Assembly: GCA_026991065.1 (NCBI GenBank)
Contig: JALXCG010000408.1
Location: 1-19,777, forward strand
Reading direction: 5' to 3'
DNA length: 19,777 nt
From: Gemmatimonadota bacterium
GTDB lineage: Bacteria > GCA-2686955
Shown: positions 6,697 through 14,757 of the stretch, piece after piece
Layout: every line of letters starts with the position of its first letter
Numbering within the stretch: position 1 is the first letter of the stretch
Made by a program: the position numbers and the translations under genes
Notes under the pieces: model-generated
Told to the model about the DNA's origin: nothing
What the model saw: the letters and a program-made list of their open reading frames with translations, nothing else
Databases searched by the model: none

Positions 6697-8514
6697 ATGT
6701 GGAGATCGATCACAATTCTCGGCGCCGGGCTCTCCATTGGTGCTCTCCTGGTTGGCTGCGAGCTTTCCCCAAGTAACCCTGGAAAGATTCAACCCAATAC
6801 AGCACCCAACGTCTTCTTTCTCAACACCTTCTCCAGCATCATCGATACCACGATCACGCCGGAAAAAGACTTTTTCGGTCGTACCTTCCTCGATACCCTG
6901 TTGACCCTCAATGCCACCGAGGTCAACTACTCCTCGATCATCTCCTGGTACGGCACCGATATCGACGGCTTTGTGGAATCCTACGAATACGCCATCGAGT
7001 CCGTCGCCAACGACACCCTCTTCACTCCGGCCGACTTGGCGGCAATCACCCCCGCCAACATTCCCGACAGTGCCTGGGTTACGACCAGCTCCACGACCGA
7101 CACGATTCTTTTTCTGGCCCCGCATCTCCGTGATCGCCACCGCCTCTGGATCCGCGCGGTGGATGACCGTGGCGCTCGCTCCGAGCCAAAGTTTTCCGAC
7201 TTCATTGCGGTTACCGAGCCACCCGCCGTTGTGCTCCAATGTAGTGATGAAGATATCGACGATGGTGCATGTCCGCCCGACTCGGTATTCTCCCTCTTTG
7301 GTCCTACTCCCGTATGGCAAGGGATCCATCTGGAGTGGGAGGGCTCCGACCCCGACGGCACCATCGCTTCCTACATCGTCAAGATCGGCGAGAACACCCC
7401 CATTGTCACCACCGAGACATCAATTGATCTCACCGCAGCCGACGGTCTGACTGACGGTTCGCACACCATCTATGTTTACGCTGTCGACAATGCAGGAGCG
7501 ATTTCCCCGATTCCCGCCCATCGCACGCTGCAAGTTACGGTTCCCTCCTTTGAGCGAAAGTTGCTGGTTGTGATCGACGGCGACCAGGACTGGTCGCTGG
7601 CACCGCATGTCAACATGCCGATGACAAACGACCAGTTCAAATCCTTCTATCGCCAAGTGCTCACCAGTGGCAGCTTCGTCGAAGCCGGTGAGGAGGGTGT
7701 GACTTGGGATTTCGTGACGCCCCAAGAGATCAACCGCGCCCTGCTGGGCCACTACTCGCATCTGCTGTGGATCAACGAAACTCCCTTGGTGCTCTTCGGC
7801 AGCATCAACCCCGACGGTTCTAACCTGACCAAGACTCAGCACATCCTCGCTTCCTATTTCCAGGCGGGTGGTTCCGGCGCATTCATTGGCTCCCTCGCGG
7901 CATCAACGGCCAACAAGCCGGAAGAACTCAACGATTTCTTTGACTCCTGGTTCGGCGTGCAAGTCGCCAACATCGGCCGCACTGACCAGATCTATGGACC
8001 CGACAACAGCTTGGCTCTTCCTTTCGTAGTCAATGGCGAAGCCTTCGACGACGCGAATGGCAATGGCACTTGGGACGATGGTGAGGATTTCGACGACGTG
8101 GGTCTTGATGGTATTGCTGGCACCGATGACGCGGGCGAAGCCAACGGCAAATGGGAAGGCGGCTGGAGCGAAGTTCTCATCTACAACAATCCTCCTGATC
8201 CGCCCGAACGCGAAGCCTACGACCCGGACCTCGGCGGTGCCCATTGCGCCTCCATCGCCTCACTGACCGACCCACGCGCCAAGGTGTTGTATCGCGATGG
8301 CGAAGGAACGATCATCTCAAGCGTCTTCCACAGTGCCACTTCCTCTACAGCACTCCTCCTCGCTCCATTGCAGATGGCTGGCCCGGCCTACGCTCCTGAT
8401 CAAGCCCAGTCCGGCTACGGATCAAGCCCTGAGGATGCCATGGCACTCGATCAGCAGGAGTTGCTGAGCGGTGTCCTCCGCAATGTCTTCCAGGAGATTG
8501 GTCTCCCAGAGTAA
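6697..8514 (+). CDS. Outer-surface lipoprotein with Ig/FN3-like domains and an EF-loop insert
   Basis: A 605-aa protein starting at an ATG with a good ribosome site (GGAAGGA, about 6 nt upstream). The signal peptide ends in a lipobox, LLVGC, with Cys21 as the lipidation site. Residues ~35-172 and ~175-282 look like two Ig/FN3-type domains; each has a WYGTDIDG- or WEGSDPDG-type strand and ends with an AVDDRGA / AVDNAGA turn. From ~288 a flavodoxin/GATase-like fold is suggested by KLLVVIDGDQDW, HLLWINE and an ASYFQAGGSGAFIGSL segment. At 452-463 there is an exact 12-residue EF-hand-type loop (DANGNGTWDDGE), then a second motif, VGLDGIAGTDDAGEANG. Both resemble modules of the neighbouring TonB operon. 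No catalytic residue can be assigned; I infer a surface binding or processing role. It is transcribed alone, divergent from the glycan operon and convergent with the TonB operon. Confidence 0.85.
   Translation: MWRSITILGAGLSIGALLVGCELSPSNPGKIQPNTAPNVFFLNTFSSIIDTTITPEKDFFGRTFLDTLLTLNATEVNYSSIISWYGTDIDGFVESYEYAIESVANDTLFTPADLAAITPANIPDSAWVTTSSTTDTILFLAPHLRDRHRLWIRAVDDRGARSEPKFSDFIAVTEPPAVVLQCSDEDIDDGACPPDSVFSLFGPTPVWQGIHLEWEGSDPDGTIASYIVKIGENTPIVTTETSIDLTAADGLTDGSHTIYVYAVDNAGAISPIPAHRTLQVTVPSFERKLLVVIDGDQDWSLAPHVNMPMTNDQFKSFYRQVLTSGSFVEAGEEGVTWDFVTPQEINRALLGHYSHLLWINETPLVLFGSINPDGSNLTKTQHILASYFQAGGSGAFIGSLAASTANKPEELNDFFDSWFGVQVANIGRTDQIYGPDNSLALPFVVNGEAFDDANGNGTWDDGEDFDDVGLDGIAGTDDAGEANGKWEGGWSEVLIYNNPPDPPEREAYDPDLGGAHCASIASLTDPRAKVLYRDGEGTIISSVFHSATSSTALLLAPLQMAGPAYAPDQAQSGYGSSPEDAMALDQQELLSGVLRNVFQEIGLPE
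8041..8166 (+). repeat. EF-loop plus glycine-rich motif cassette inside the lipoprotein
   Basis: Residues 449-490 of the lipoprotein carry one loop of the form D-x-N-x-N-G-x-W-D-x-x-E followed by a DxGxDGIxGTxDxGExNG motif. The same two motifs, in the same order, recur in the TonB receptor encoded on the other strand. The cassette interrupts an otherwise globular domain. Metal binding is inferred from the 1/3/5/9/12 oxygen-ligand spacing. Confidence 0.75.
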
Positions 8515-8547
8515 GTAGTCTAGTTACTTCTTCTTGCTCTTTTTTCC

Positions 8548-8574
8548 GCCCCGCACGGACTTACCGTGCGGGGC
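8548..8574 (+). terminator. Terminator-like hairpin after the lipoprotein gene
   Basis: A perfect 11-bp stem (GCCCCGCACGG / CCGTGCGGGGC) with a 5-nt loop begins 33 nt after the stop. It is followed on the plus strand by a pyrimidine-rich but interrupted TCTTCATTGCTT, so the U-tract is imperfect. Its position and stem strength support a terminator for the plus-strand gene. Confidence 0.7.
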
Positions 8575-9030
8575 TCTTCATTGCTTGTTGCCCTACTCTC
8601 CATAGTTCAGCGCCGCCGCCCCAGTGATCCACCGCTATGCCTGATGGCCGATTCCAAGAGCCGCGGCCATGCAGTTCCATGAATGGAAGAGCGAAACTGG
8701 AACTGCTCTCCGCACGTTTCCCAGCCAAAGCACCGCACGCAAGCCACCACGATGTAATGCATTGGCGACATCTCCATCCGCACGCCCGATCCTGAGCATA
8801 ACTACGAGCCTGTCGCGCATTGTTTTTCGAACCTCGTGTTCGGGCCAGGTTCGGGAGATCAAGGCGCTGAGTCCGCAGGAAGGCTGATTGCCTTTCAAGG
8901 ACTTAGAAATGCAGAGATCGGAGCAGGGACGGATGCGCGGCGACGTGAAGACAATGCGCGACAGGCTCCTGGTGGCTCCCCTTCTCTTGCACCTCGTGCG
9001 CTCCCACGGGCGAGGCCTCTGTCAGCAAGC
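8575..9030. other. Non-coding gap between convergent terminators, with two inverted repeats
   Basis: Short open frames exist here on both strands but have no ribosome site and no recognisable domain. Two dyads are visible. One has 9-bp arms, GCAGTTCCA (8671-8679) and TGGAACTGC (8698-8706). The other has 18-bp perfect arms, GAGCCTGTCGCGCATTGT (8806-8823) and its reverse complement (8951-8968), separated by 127 bp. I see no gene, tRNA or transposase. Confidence 0.6.
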
Positions 9031-9065
9031 AAAAAAAAGCCCGCTGGTCACATAGACCAGCGGGC
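9031..9065 (-). terminator. Rho-independent terminator of the TonB/PorV operon
   Basis: On the minus strand, GCCCGCTGGTC and GACCAGCGGGC form a perfect 11-bp GC-rich stem with a 5-nt loop, followed directly by eight T residues (8 A on the plus strand, 9031-9038). It lies 54 nt after the TAG at 9120 and is a textbook intrinsic terminator. Confidence 0.95.
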
Positions 9066-9119
9066 AAGCTCTGCAATCGATCAACCACTGCTAGTCAGCG
9101 GTCGAAAGCGCCATTCCGA

Positions 9120-10934
9120 CTACTTCACAATCAGCATCGAACGAGTCAAAGTCTCGTTGGCGGTGGTCAAGCGATAGAAATAGACGCCCGACGAAACCTT
9201 CGTGCCCTGATCCGTGGTGCCGTCCCAACGCACAGACTTAGTGCCCGCAGGCTGAGAACCAGAAACCAAGGAGCGAACCTTGCGGCCCGCGGCATCGTAG
9301 ACAGCCAGCTCGACGTTACCAGCTTCAGCCAGCTCGTAGCTGATCTGGGTCGACGGATTGAACGGATTCGGTGCGTTCTGCTTCAGAACAGTGCGACTCG
9401 GAACCGCAGGCGCGCCGGGGCCATCACCCTGAATACCAACTGGTGTGTTTGTCACACGGGTGAACATCACATCAGCCGGCGCCGCTGCGTCGTACATCTC
9501 CGACCACGCAAAGCCCGGACCCTGCTCGCCTACCTCGTGCGTGATGTGCGAGTAAATGCTGTTCCGCCCAGCCTGTGCGTCCTCGGTCGAAATCGCGGAA
9601 ACCATCGTACGATCCGACCATCCCTCGGCCGCGCCGACCTGCATGGACTGCATCCAAGTCTGGAAGCCCGGGCCGCAGATGGTCCAACCGCCACCTTCAG
9701 CAACAACAGACATGTATGATGAGTTGTACACCACGTAGAGCATGTCGACATCGCCACCGCGATAGATCCCGATCTGGGGAATACCGGTCAGGGAGTCTGT
9801 TGCGATCGTTTCCAGAGTCGGGTTGAACTCGCAGCTGTCAGGGAGTGCAACCAGGGCATTCCGATCCATCAGCATGGAACGGCTGCTCTCAATCCAGGAA
9901 TCACCACTGAAGATACCCGAGACATACTCCGGCGGGCCGGACGGGCCGATCTCGTTGAAACCAACCAGGCCGCCGTCATACGTTTCGGATGTATTGTGCT
10001 GGAAAACGATGTGGACCGTGTGATCCCGATCAACAACCATGGAAGGTTCGACTTTCTGCGAACCCGGCTCACCAAAGGCGGCAATCTGCGGGGTGCTCCA
10101 GGTTTGACCACCGTCACTGGACCGCTGAATCACGACATCGCCATCGCCGTCGTCATCCTGATCGTTGTTGTAGACGATGTACATGTCGCCGTTGCTCGGG
10201 TCCGCAGCGCCGCTCGCCATTGTCCATGTGTCACTCACGCCACTGTTGGCGACATACTCAGTCCAGGTCACGCCGTCAGTGGACACATTCACGGTGATGT
10301 CCAGGCTGCCGGTACCCTTTTGGGTCACAAAGAACCAGGTACCATCGGATGAACGATCAAGAAACGGGAAAGTGTGCCCGCCACCACCATCGGTGATTTG
10401 CGTACTCGTTCCCCAAGACTGAGTGCCAAAATCAAACGTGTTGATCCAGGTCTCATAGTCGCCACCGGTGGTTGCATGATAAGCGACCATGACACCGCCA
10501 TCGAACTCATGCGCACTGGGACGACCCGCGTCCGATTGACTTTCGTCCGAAGGAACGCCAGGGAAGGACCAGAATCCGATACCACCGACTTCTTGCCAGT
10601 AGTTCGAATTGATCATGAAGTCGCCGCCTTCATTCCACTCGTAGAACACCATATAGGTGTCCTGGTCCGGCGAATAGACCACGTGCCTTTGCTGTGGGTA
10701 GTCGGTCGGTGCGGAAAAGTCGGCGCCGCGATCCACAGCCGTGGCGACGGTCTGGACCACTCCTTCGGGCGGCACCCCAAAGTAGTTGCCTACCTTGTGA
10801 ACCTCATTACCAACAGTGGGATTCGGCACTCGAACAGCTTGGCGGGTCGTGGTCGAAGCCGTGGCCTGACCCGCCAACCCCGCCGAGAGCAGGACCACCG
10901 GAGCCGTGAGCACCAACGCATAGCGATTGATCAT
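9120..10934 (-). CDS. Secreted Asp-box (BNR) propeller-like protein with FlgD-like/T9SS type A C-terminal domain
   Basis: A 604-aa exported protein. The signal peptide is residues 1-~27 (MINRYALVLTAPVVLL..., ending QATA). The ATG at 10934 has AGGAG 5 nt upstream; an in-frame ATG 11 codons earlier adds a charged stretch and is less likely. The middle contains two Asp-box motifs, STDGVTWTE (~218-226) and SSDGGQTWS (~272-280), typical of sialidase/BNR propellers, and an acidic DQDDDGDGD loop (~258-266). The last ~90 residues (from NAPNPFNPST at ~520) form an FlgD-like Ig / type A sorting domain: VYDAAGRKVRSLV, WDGTTDQG, SGVYFYRL, ending in MLIVK. No sialidase catalytic residues can be assigned, so a binding role is as likely as an enzyme. 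It is the last gene before the terminator; a 195-bp gap separates it from the PorV-like gene, so it may also have its own promoter. Confidence 0.88.
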   Translation of the reverse strand: MINRYALVLTAPVVLLSAGLAGQATASTTTRQAVRVPNPTVGNEVHKVGNYFGVPPEGVVQTVATAVDRGADFSAPTDYPQQRHVVYSPDQDTYMVFYEWNEGGDFMINSNYWQEVGGIGFWSFPGVPSDESQSDAGRPSAHEFDGGVMVAYHATTGGDYETWINTFDFGTQSWGTSTQITDGGGGHTFPFLDRSSDGTWFFVTQKGTGSLDITVNVSTDGVTWTEYVANSGVSDTWTMASGAADPSNGDMYIVYNNDQDDDGDGDVVIQRSSDGGQTWSTPQIAAFGEPGSQKVEPSMVVDRDHTVHIVFQHNTSETYDGGLVGFNEIGPSGPPEYVSGIFSGDSWIESSRSMLMDRNALVALPDSCEFNPTLETIATDSLTGIPQIGIYRGGDVDMLYVVYNSSYMSVVAEGGGWTICGPGFQTWMQSMQVGAAEGWSDRTMVSAISTEDAQAGRNSIYSHITHEVGEQGPGFAWSEMYDAAAPADVMFTRVTNTPVGIQGDGPGAPAVPSRTVLKQNAPNPFNPSTQISYELAEAGNVELAVYDAAGRKVRSLVSGSQPAGTKSVRWDGTTDQGTKVSSGVYFYRLTTANETLTRSMLIVK

Positions 10935-11129
10935 GTCGTCTCCTCGTGAGACTGGGGTTCGGCGCACACATCGCGGCGTTTCCGCGAAATAGAAATCCCA
11001 AGGAAATCGGCTCCTGTGCGAAACCGACGGGGACAGACGCCGTCAACAAACTCATCTGAAACAATCCTCGTGCTTGACCGCGCTAATCCTGAATCAAGTT
11101 CAGCGCACCCAACCACCGAGTGACTCCAT

Positions 11130-12089
11130 CTAGAAACGAATGGCAAGCGTGTAGCGGTGCACATCCGTCAACGATTCCATTCTGGTATAGGCGTAGTCAA
11201 AACGCACGTTCCCCCCCATCAGGTAGGCGCCTCCCCCTACGCTCCACGTTTCGTCGTCGTAGTTGAACCGGTAGCCTCCCCGTAGCGCCACCCAGTCACC
11301 ATACACATATTCGGCACCCAGGTTGGCGCGCTCTGGCGCGTCATTGGGGTGACTACCCTCAACCGACACCACCAACGCCTGCATCCCATCCCGAAATACA
11401 TCGGCCGTCCCCCCGACCTTGAAGTTGATGGGTAGCGGCGCAGCCTCGACCAGATAGGTCACATCCGGCCCAAAGTTGCTGATGGCCATGCCAAAGTTGA
11501 TGCCTCTGTAGCCGGTACGGTAAAGCGTCCCCACATCCACGCCCCAAGAAGTGGCGTTTGCGTCCACTCCCGGCTCATCCCGAATGTCATCGAGTTTGGC
11601 CAGTGACGATGAGATCAGACGAAACGAAAACCCGACCGAGAACTTGTCGGTCAGTTCGAGGGCATAGCTGGTAGTCAGACCATACTCCGACGCCCGGAAA
11701 TTTCGTCCCGTGCCGGTTGGATCCACGGGTGTCGTTTCAGCCATGTCATCGGTTCTGAGTGCCTGAAAACTCACCCCCACACGCCCCGAAGCGACATACA
11801 TCGGCAGCACCACTCCGCCGAACTCATACGAGATTCCGGCCCCATGATAGAGGTCGATGTGCGACAGAATCGCTTCTCCACTTAGTACCTGGGTGATGGC
11901 AGCGGGGTTGTAATAAAGCCCCGAAGCATCATCCGCCATCGCGACAAACGCATCGCCCATACCGACCGCGCGCGCACTTACACCAATCTTAAGAAACTGC
12001 GTAGCGGCCGTTCCAACCTTGTCCTGCGCCGAAGCGCCCGAGGCCAGGAGAAGAACGCTTGCCGCCGCTGCCAGAGCCTTTGCCTTCAT
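11130..12089 (-). CDS. PorV/PorQ-family outer-membrane beta-barrel protein
   Basis: A 319-aa protein with a signal peptide (MKAKALAAAASVLLLASGASAQ, cleavage near residue 21). The conserved family N-terminus follows: GTAATQFLKIGVSARAVGMG, then DAFVAMADDASGLYYNPAAI (about 26-65). Alternating amphipathic strands run to a terminal phenylalanine (LAIRF), as expected for a BAM-inserted barrel. PorV is the shuttle/anchor component of type IX secretion in Bacteroidetes, and relatives (UPF0164/PorQ) are widespread in FCB phyla. Being flanked by two genes whose products end in sorting-type C-terminal domains fits a role in exporting or anchoring those neighbours (inference). The ATG at 12089 is preceded by AGAAGGAGA about 10 nt upstream, which rejects a longer frame beginning inside the upstream gene. 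It starts 25 nt after the upstream stop. Confidence 0.92.
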   Translation of the reverse strand: MKAKALAAAASVLLLASGASAQDKVGTAATQFLKIGVSARAVGMGDAFVAMADDASGLYYNPAAITQVLSGEAILSHIDLYHGAGISYEFGGVVLPMYVASGRVGVSFQALRTDDMAETTPVDPTGTGRNFRASEYGLTTSYALELTDKFSVGFSFRLISSSLAKLDDIRDEPGVDANATSWGVDVGTLYRTGYRGINFGMAISNFGPDVTYLVEAAPLPINFKVGGTADVFRDGMQALVVSVEGSHPNDAPERANLGAEYVYGDWVALRGGYRFNYDDETWSVGGGAYLMGGNVRFDYAYTRMESLTDVHRYTLAIRF

Positions 12090-12114
12090 GAGGAAATTGT
12101 CTCCTTCTTGCGCG

Positions 12115-14679
12115 CTACTTGAGAATGACGAACTTGCCCACCTCTGTCCCGCCACCGACCCCGGGACCGGGCTCGACAGCGAAGAGGTAGATGCCACTGA
12201 CGACGGCCTGGCCGTTCCGGGAGATCAAGTCCCACGATTCAGCCGTATCATCCGGGTTTTCCGGAACATGTTCCAAAGTCTTCACCTCATCTCCCGCCAA
12301 CGTAAAGATCTTGATCTTGCAACGACCTGGAAGATTGGTGAAATCGATGCGCCGGTCAAATTCGGTCCACTGCTGAGAGTCCACCTCCCAGCCGTTGCGA
12401 TAGTCGGTCGTTATCTTGTAGGGATTCGGCACAACCATGACCTTCTTCTTCTGTGCCAAGTCCTGCGGTGTGGTGGGGTTGACCCTAACCGCGTTCGCGA
12501 AGACGCTCGACTCAAGTGACGTTAGATTTGCCGGCGGATAACCGTTGTCGTACGCCGTAACCGCGATATAAAGCGGCCAGTTCGAAAGGGTCGGACCATA
12601 CTCGTACCGGTATGGGAATTCGCTTGAGTCCGGATCGGTATTCCTAATGGCTCCGAAACCCGTGTTCCGTCCGAGGGTATCTGGCATGGTACCGATCACT
12701 TCCAGATCCTCGTCGTAAATCGGAACCTCGGCGATGTCCTGGTCGAGGAGGCCTGTGAAGTCATTGCCCGCGCCACTCCTGCTCACATAAACGCGATAGC
12801 CCTGGAAGTCACGACGGCGATCCTTCTCGGGGATGAACCCATCAGAAAAGAGTTCGGCCGAATCATCCCATTTCACAACGATGTGATTGGCGTCAGGCTT
12901 TTCGACTTTGATCTTCGGTGACGGAGGCGGCGGGGGACCGGAAAAATCGGGGACGCCGTCGCCCTCATCAAGTTTTCCATTCTCGGCGCCATATCGCACC
13001 TCGCGAGAAAGATGGAGACGCTCATAGGAGGCCATAATCTCCTCTGCGGACATGCTCCAGTCGATCTCGCCAGCGATGCTTTTCAGGTAATCGAGGGGGC
13101 TTTCATCCGGATTCCCGGGATCCGGGTCGATATACTTGATTACGTAGCGAAGTGCGGTGTCTTCGCCGGGATCCAGGATGCCGTTCCCCTCTCCCACATC
13201 CCCCGTCCCCGGGATACCATCGGCGCCGACGTCCTCACCAGCAAAGAAATCACCGGTATCAGCAACCCCGTCGCCCTCTCCTTCGTCTCCAGTTCCTGGT
13301 AGCCCGTCCTCGCCATAGTCGTAGGAATCGGTGTCGATTCCCGGGTTGTCAAAAACGAACTGAACCCACTGTGCGTTGATATCGAAATCGGTGAAGTCGT
13401 TGGCTTCGACGCCCCCACCTTGCCAGAAGTTCTCCGCGCAGAAGTAGCCCAGAGTAAAGGGAAGTACTTCGCCGGGCTGAATCGAGAAGGGTCCGAAAGA
13501 GAACAGAAAACGAGTATCCTCTGCGCCAACCTCTTGATTGTTGTGCAGGGCCACCAGTTGATCGGGATCCAACGTGGAATCCGGCAGGGTGGCGTTTTGC
13601 CAGCCACTCATGATGAGGTACTTGTTAACGTCACCGTCTGGCGTTCCCTTGTTGCCGTCAGGGAAAGGTCGTCCCGGGCCCCAGTCTTTCTGCTGATCGG
13701 TATCCGAAAGCCACCAGTTGAATGTAGTAGTTAGATCCTTGGAAGGCGATCGTACGACGCGAACACCCATCACGCCCGGCGCCAATACACCGTCACCCGT
13801 GGCCTGGCTGCGATAACCGGGGCCGTCATAGTCGGCAAGCCAAGCAGCGTTGATTTCCTTGATTCCATCCGCGGAAAACTTGCGGAATCCGGTCACGTCG
13901 TCCTGAGCATTCGCGGACGCGTCCTGGTCCGTCTGAGGGGTAGGACCGACATCCCCATCCAGATACAAACCGATAAAGACGTCGCGCAATGTCTTCAGGC
14001 CGATATTGCTGATCTCGTAGTCAAAAATGACGAAGTCCTCTGCGTAGGAAAACGAGAGGGCGTGCGACATCTGCTGCACACGAATGTTAAGCGGCTTACG
14101 GTGGTTGGCAGAGACGGCGTTGTCATCCGCGGATGTCAGAGTATCGGTGTAGACCGCCAGGAAAGACTGGTCTGCGAGGCCATAAACAGGGTCGTAGTTA
14201 TCGGCCGCCGGATTGTTGGAATAGGCGGTGATGGTGTCCGCTGCATCGAAGCCGGGGAAAAACTCCAATTCGAGGGCCCAACCATCGTGACCGACGCTCA
14301 CCAGAGTGTCATCGCCAACAATCGCCCCGACCCAGAGGGCACCTTGGAAGAGATAGTCGTAGCCCCCCCGAGCGGGGAATTGACAGGAGACAAACCCTTC
14401 GTGCCCACAACTTTCTTTGTATGGATCGAGATTGGTCTGTTCAGGAAGTCCGAAGACCCCGAAATTGGACACAACCAGCCAGATGTTTGAGACGTCATGG
14501 CAGAGTTGGTGCATCCGTGATTTGCCCTGCACCCCCTCTTCGGAAAGCCGTACGGCCGGAGACTCGTTTGTTCCGTACCCGGCGCTCTTCTGATCCTGCC
14601 AAATGGCCTGCGCCGAGCCAAAGAAACCGGTCGTGGCCCATGCCAGCACAACGGCTGCCGTCTTCATCCTGATCTTCAT
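12115..14679 (-). CDS. Secreted FN3-containing exoprotein with C-terminal sorting-type domain
   Basis: An 854-aa exported protein. Start: the ATG at 14679 has GGAGG exactly 6 nt upstream, while an ATG two codons earlier abuts that site. The signal peptide is ~1-25 (MKIRMKTAAVVLAW...GSAQA). Residues ~30-450 are an unrecognised, aromatic-rich beta domain. At ~454-507 there are two tandem copies of a DxGxDGIPGTGDxGEGNG motif. A proline run (GPPPPPSP, ~581-588) precedes an FN3-like domain (~588-728: HIVVKWDDS, FQGYRVYVSRSG, YIAVTAYDNG). The last ~110 residues contain VVPNPYKITTDYRNGW, IKIFTLAGDEVKTLEH and SGIYLFAVE...GKFVILK, typical of FlgD-like / type A sorting domains. It lies immediately downstream of the TonB receptor, which would suit a surface partner (SusD-like in position, not in sequence). 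Its substrate is unknown. Confidence 0.87.
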   Translation of the reverse strand: MKIRMKTAAVVLAWATTGFFGSAQAIWQDQKSAGYGTNESPAVRLSEEGVQGKSRMHQLCHDVSNIWLVVSNFGVFGLPEQTNLDPYKESCGHEGFVSCQFPARGGYDYLFQGALWVGAIVGDDTLVSVGHDGWALELEFFPGFDAADTITAYSNNPAADNYDPVYGLADQSFLAVYTDTLTSADDNAVSANHRKPLNIRVQQMSHALSFSYAEDFVIFDYEISNIGLKTLRDVFIGLYLDGDVGPTPQTDQDASANAQDDVTGFRKFSADGIKEINAAWLADYDGPGYRSQATGDGVLAPGVMGVRVVRSPSKDLTTTFNWWLSDTDQQKDWGPGRPFPDGNKGTPDGDVNKYLIMSGWQNATLPDSTLDPDQLVALHNNQEVGAEDTRFLFSFGPFSIQPGEVLPFTLGYFCAENFWQGGGVEANDFTDFDINAQWVQFVFDNPGIDTDSYDYGEDGLPGTGDEGEGDGVADTGDFFAGEDVGADGIPGTGDVGEGNGILDPGEDTALRYVIKYIDPDPGNPDESPLDYLKSIAGEIDWSMSAEEIMASYERLHLSREVRYGAENGKLDEGDGVPDFSGPPPPPSPKIKVEKPDANHIVVKWDDSAELFSDGFIPEKDRRRDFQGYRVYVSRSGAGNDFTGLLDQDIAEVPIYDEDLEVIGTMPDTLGRNTGFGAIRNTDPDSSEFPYRYEYGPTLSNWPLYIAVTAYDNGYPPANLTSLESSVFANAVRVNPTTPQDLAQKKKVMVVPNPYKITTDYRNGWEVDSQQWTEFDRRIDFTNLPGRCKIKIFTLAGDEVKTLEHVPENPDDTAESWDLISRNGQAVVSGIYLFAVEPGPGVGGGTEVGKFVILK
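13159..13320 (-). repeat. Two tandem DGIPGTGD motifs in the exoprotein
   Basis: Two consecutive copies of a ~25-residue motif, YGEDGLPGTGDEGEGDGVAD and VGADGIPGTGDVGEGNGILD, lie between the aromatic-rich domain and the FN3 part. They match the second motif type of the TonB-receptor array. Metal binding is inferred from the Asp/Glu/Gly-rich pattern. Confidence 0.8.
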
Positions 14680-14718
14680 CTCCATCCTCCGGACACCTCG
14701 GTTCAGTTTGCCCCGAGC

Positions 14719-14746
14719 GCCGGCTGTGCTGTGCAGCACAGCCGGC
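14719..14746 (-). other. Intercistronic perfect hairpin between TonB receptor and exoprotein genes
   Basis: A perfect 12-bp inverted repeat (GCCGGCTGTGCT / AGCACAGCCGGC, 4-nt loop) begins 11 nt after the TAG of the receptor gene and ends 39 nt before the next ATG. No T-run follows on the minus strand, so it is more likely an mRNA stability or partial-attenuation element than a full intrinsic terminator. Confidence 0.75.
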
Positions 14747-14757
14747 TGAGTGTCATT

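Noticed and set aside
8635-8898. 87-codon minus-strand open frame in the convergent gap
   Set aside because: It has no ribosome site and no recognisable domain, and it is crossed by one arm of the long inverted repeat; probably chance.
9120-10934. Calling the Asp-box protein a sialidase
   Set aside because: Asp-boxes are structural and occur in many propellers; no arginine triad or other catalytic set could be identified.
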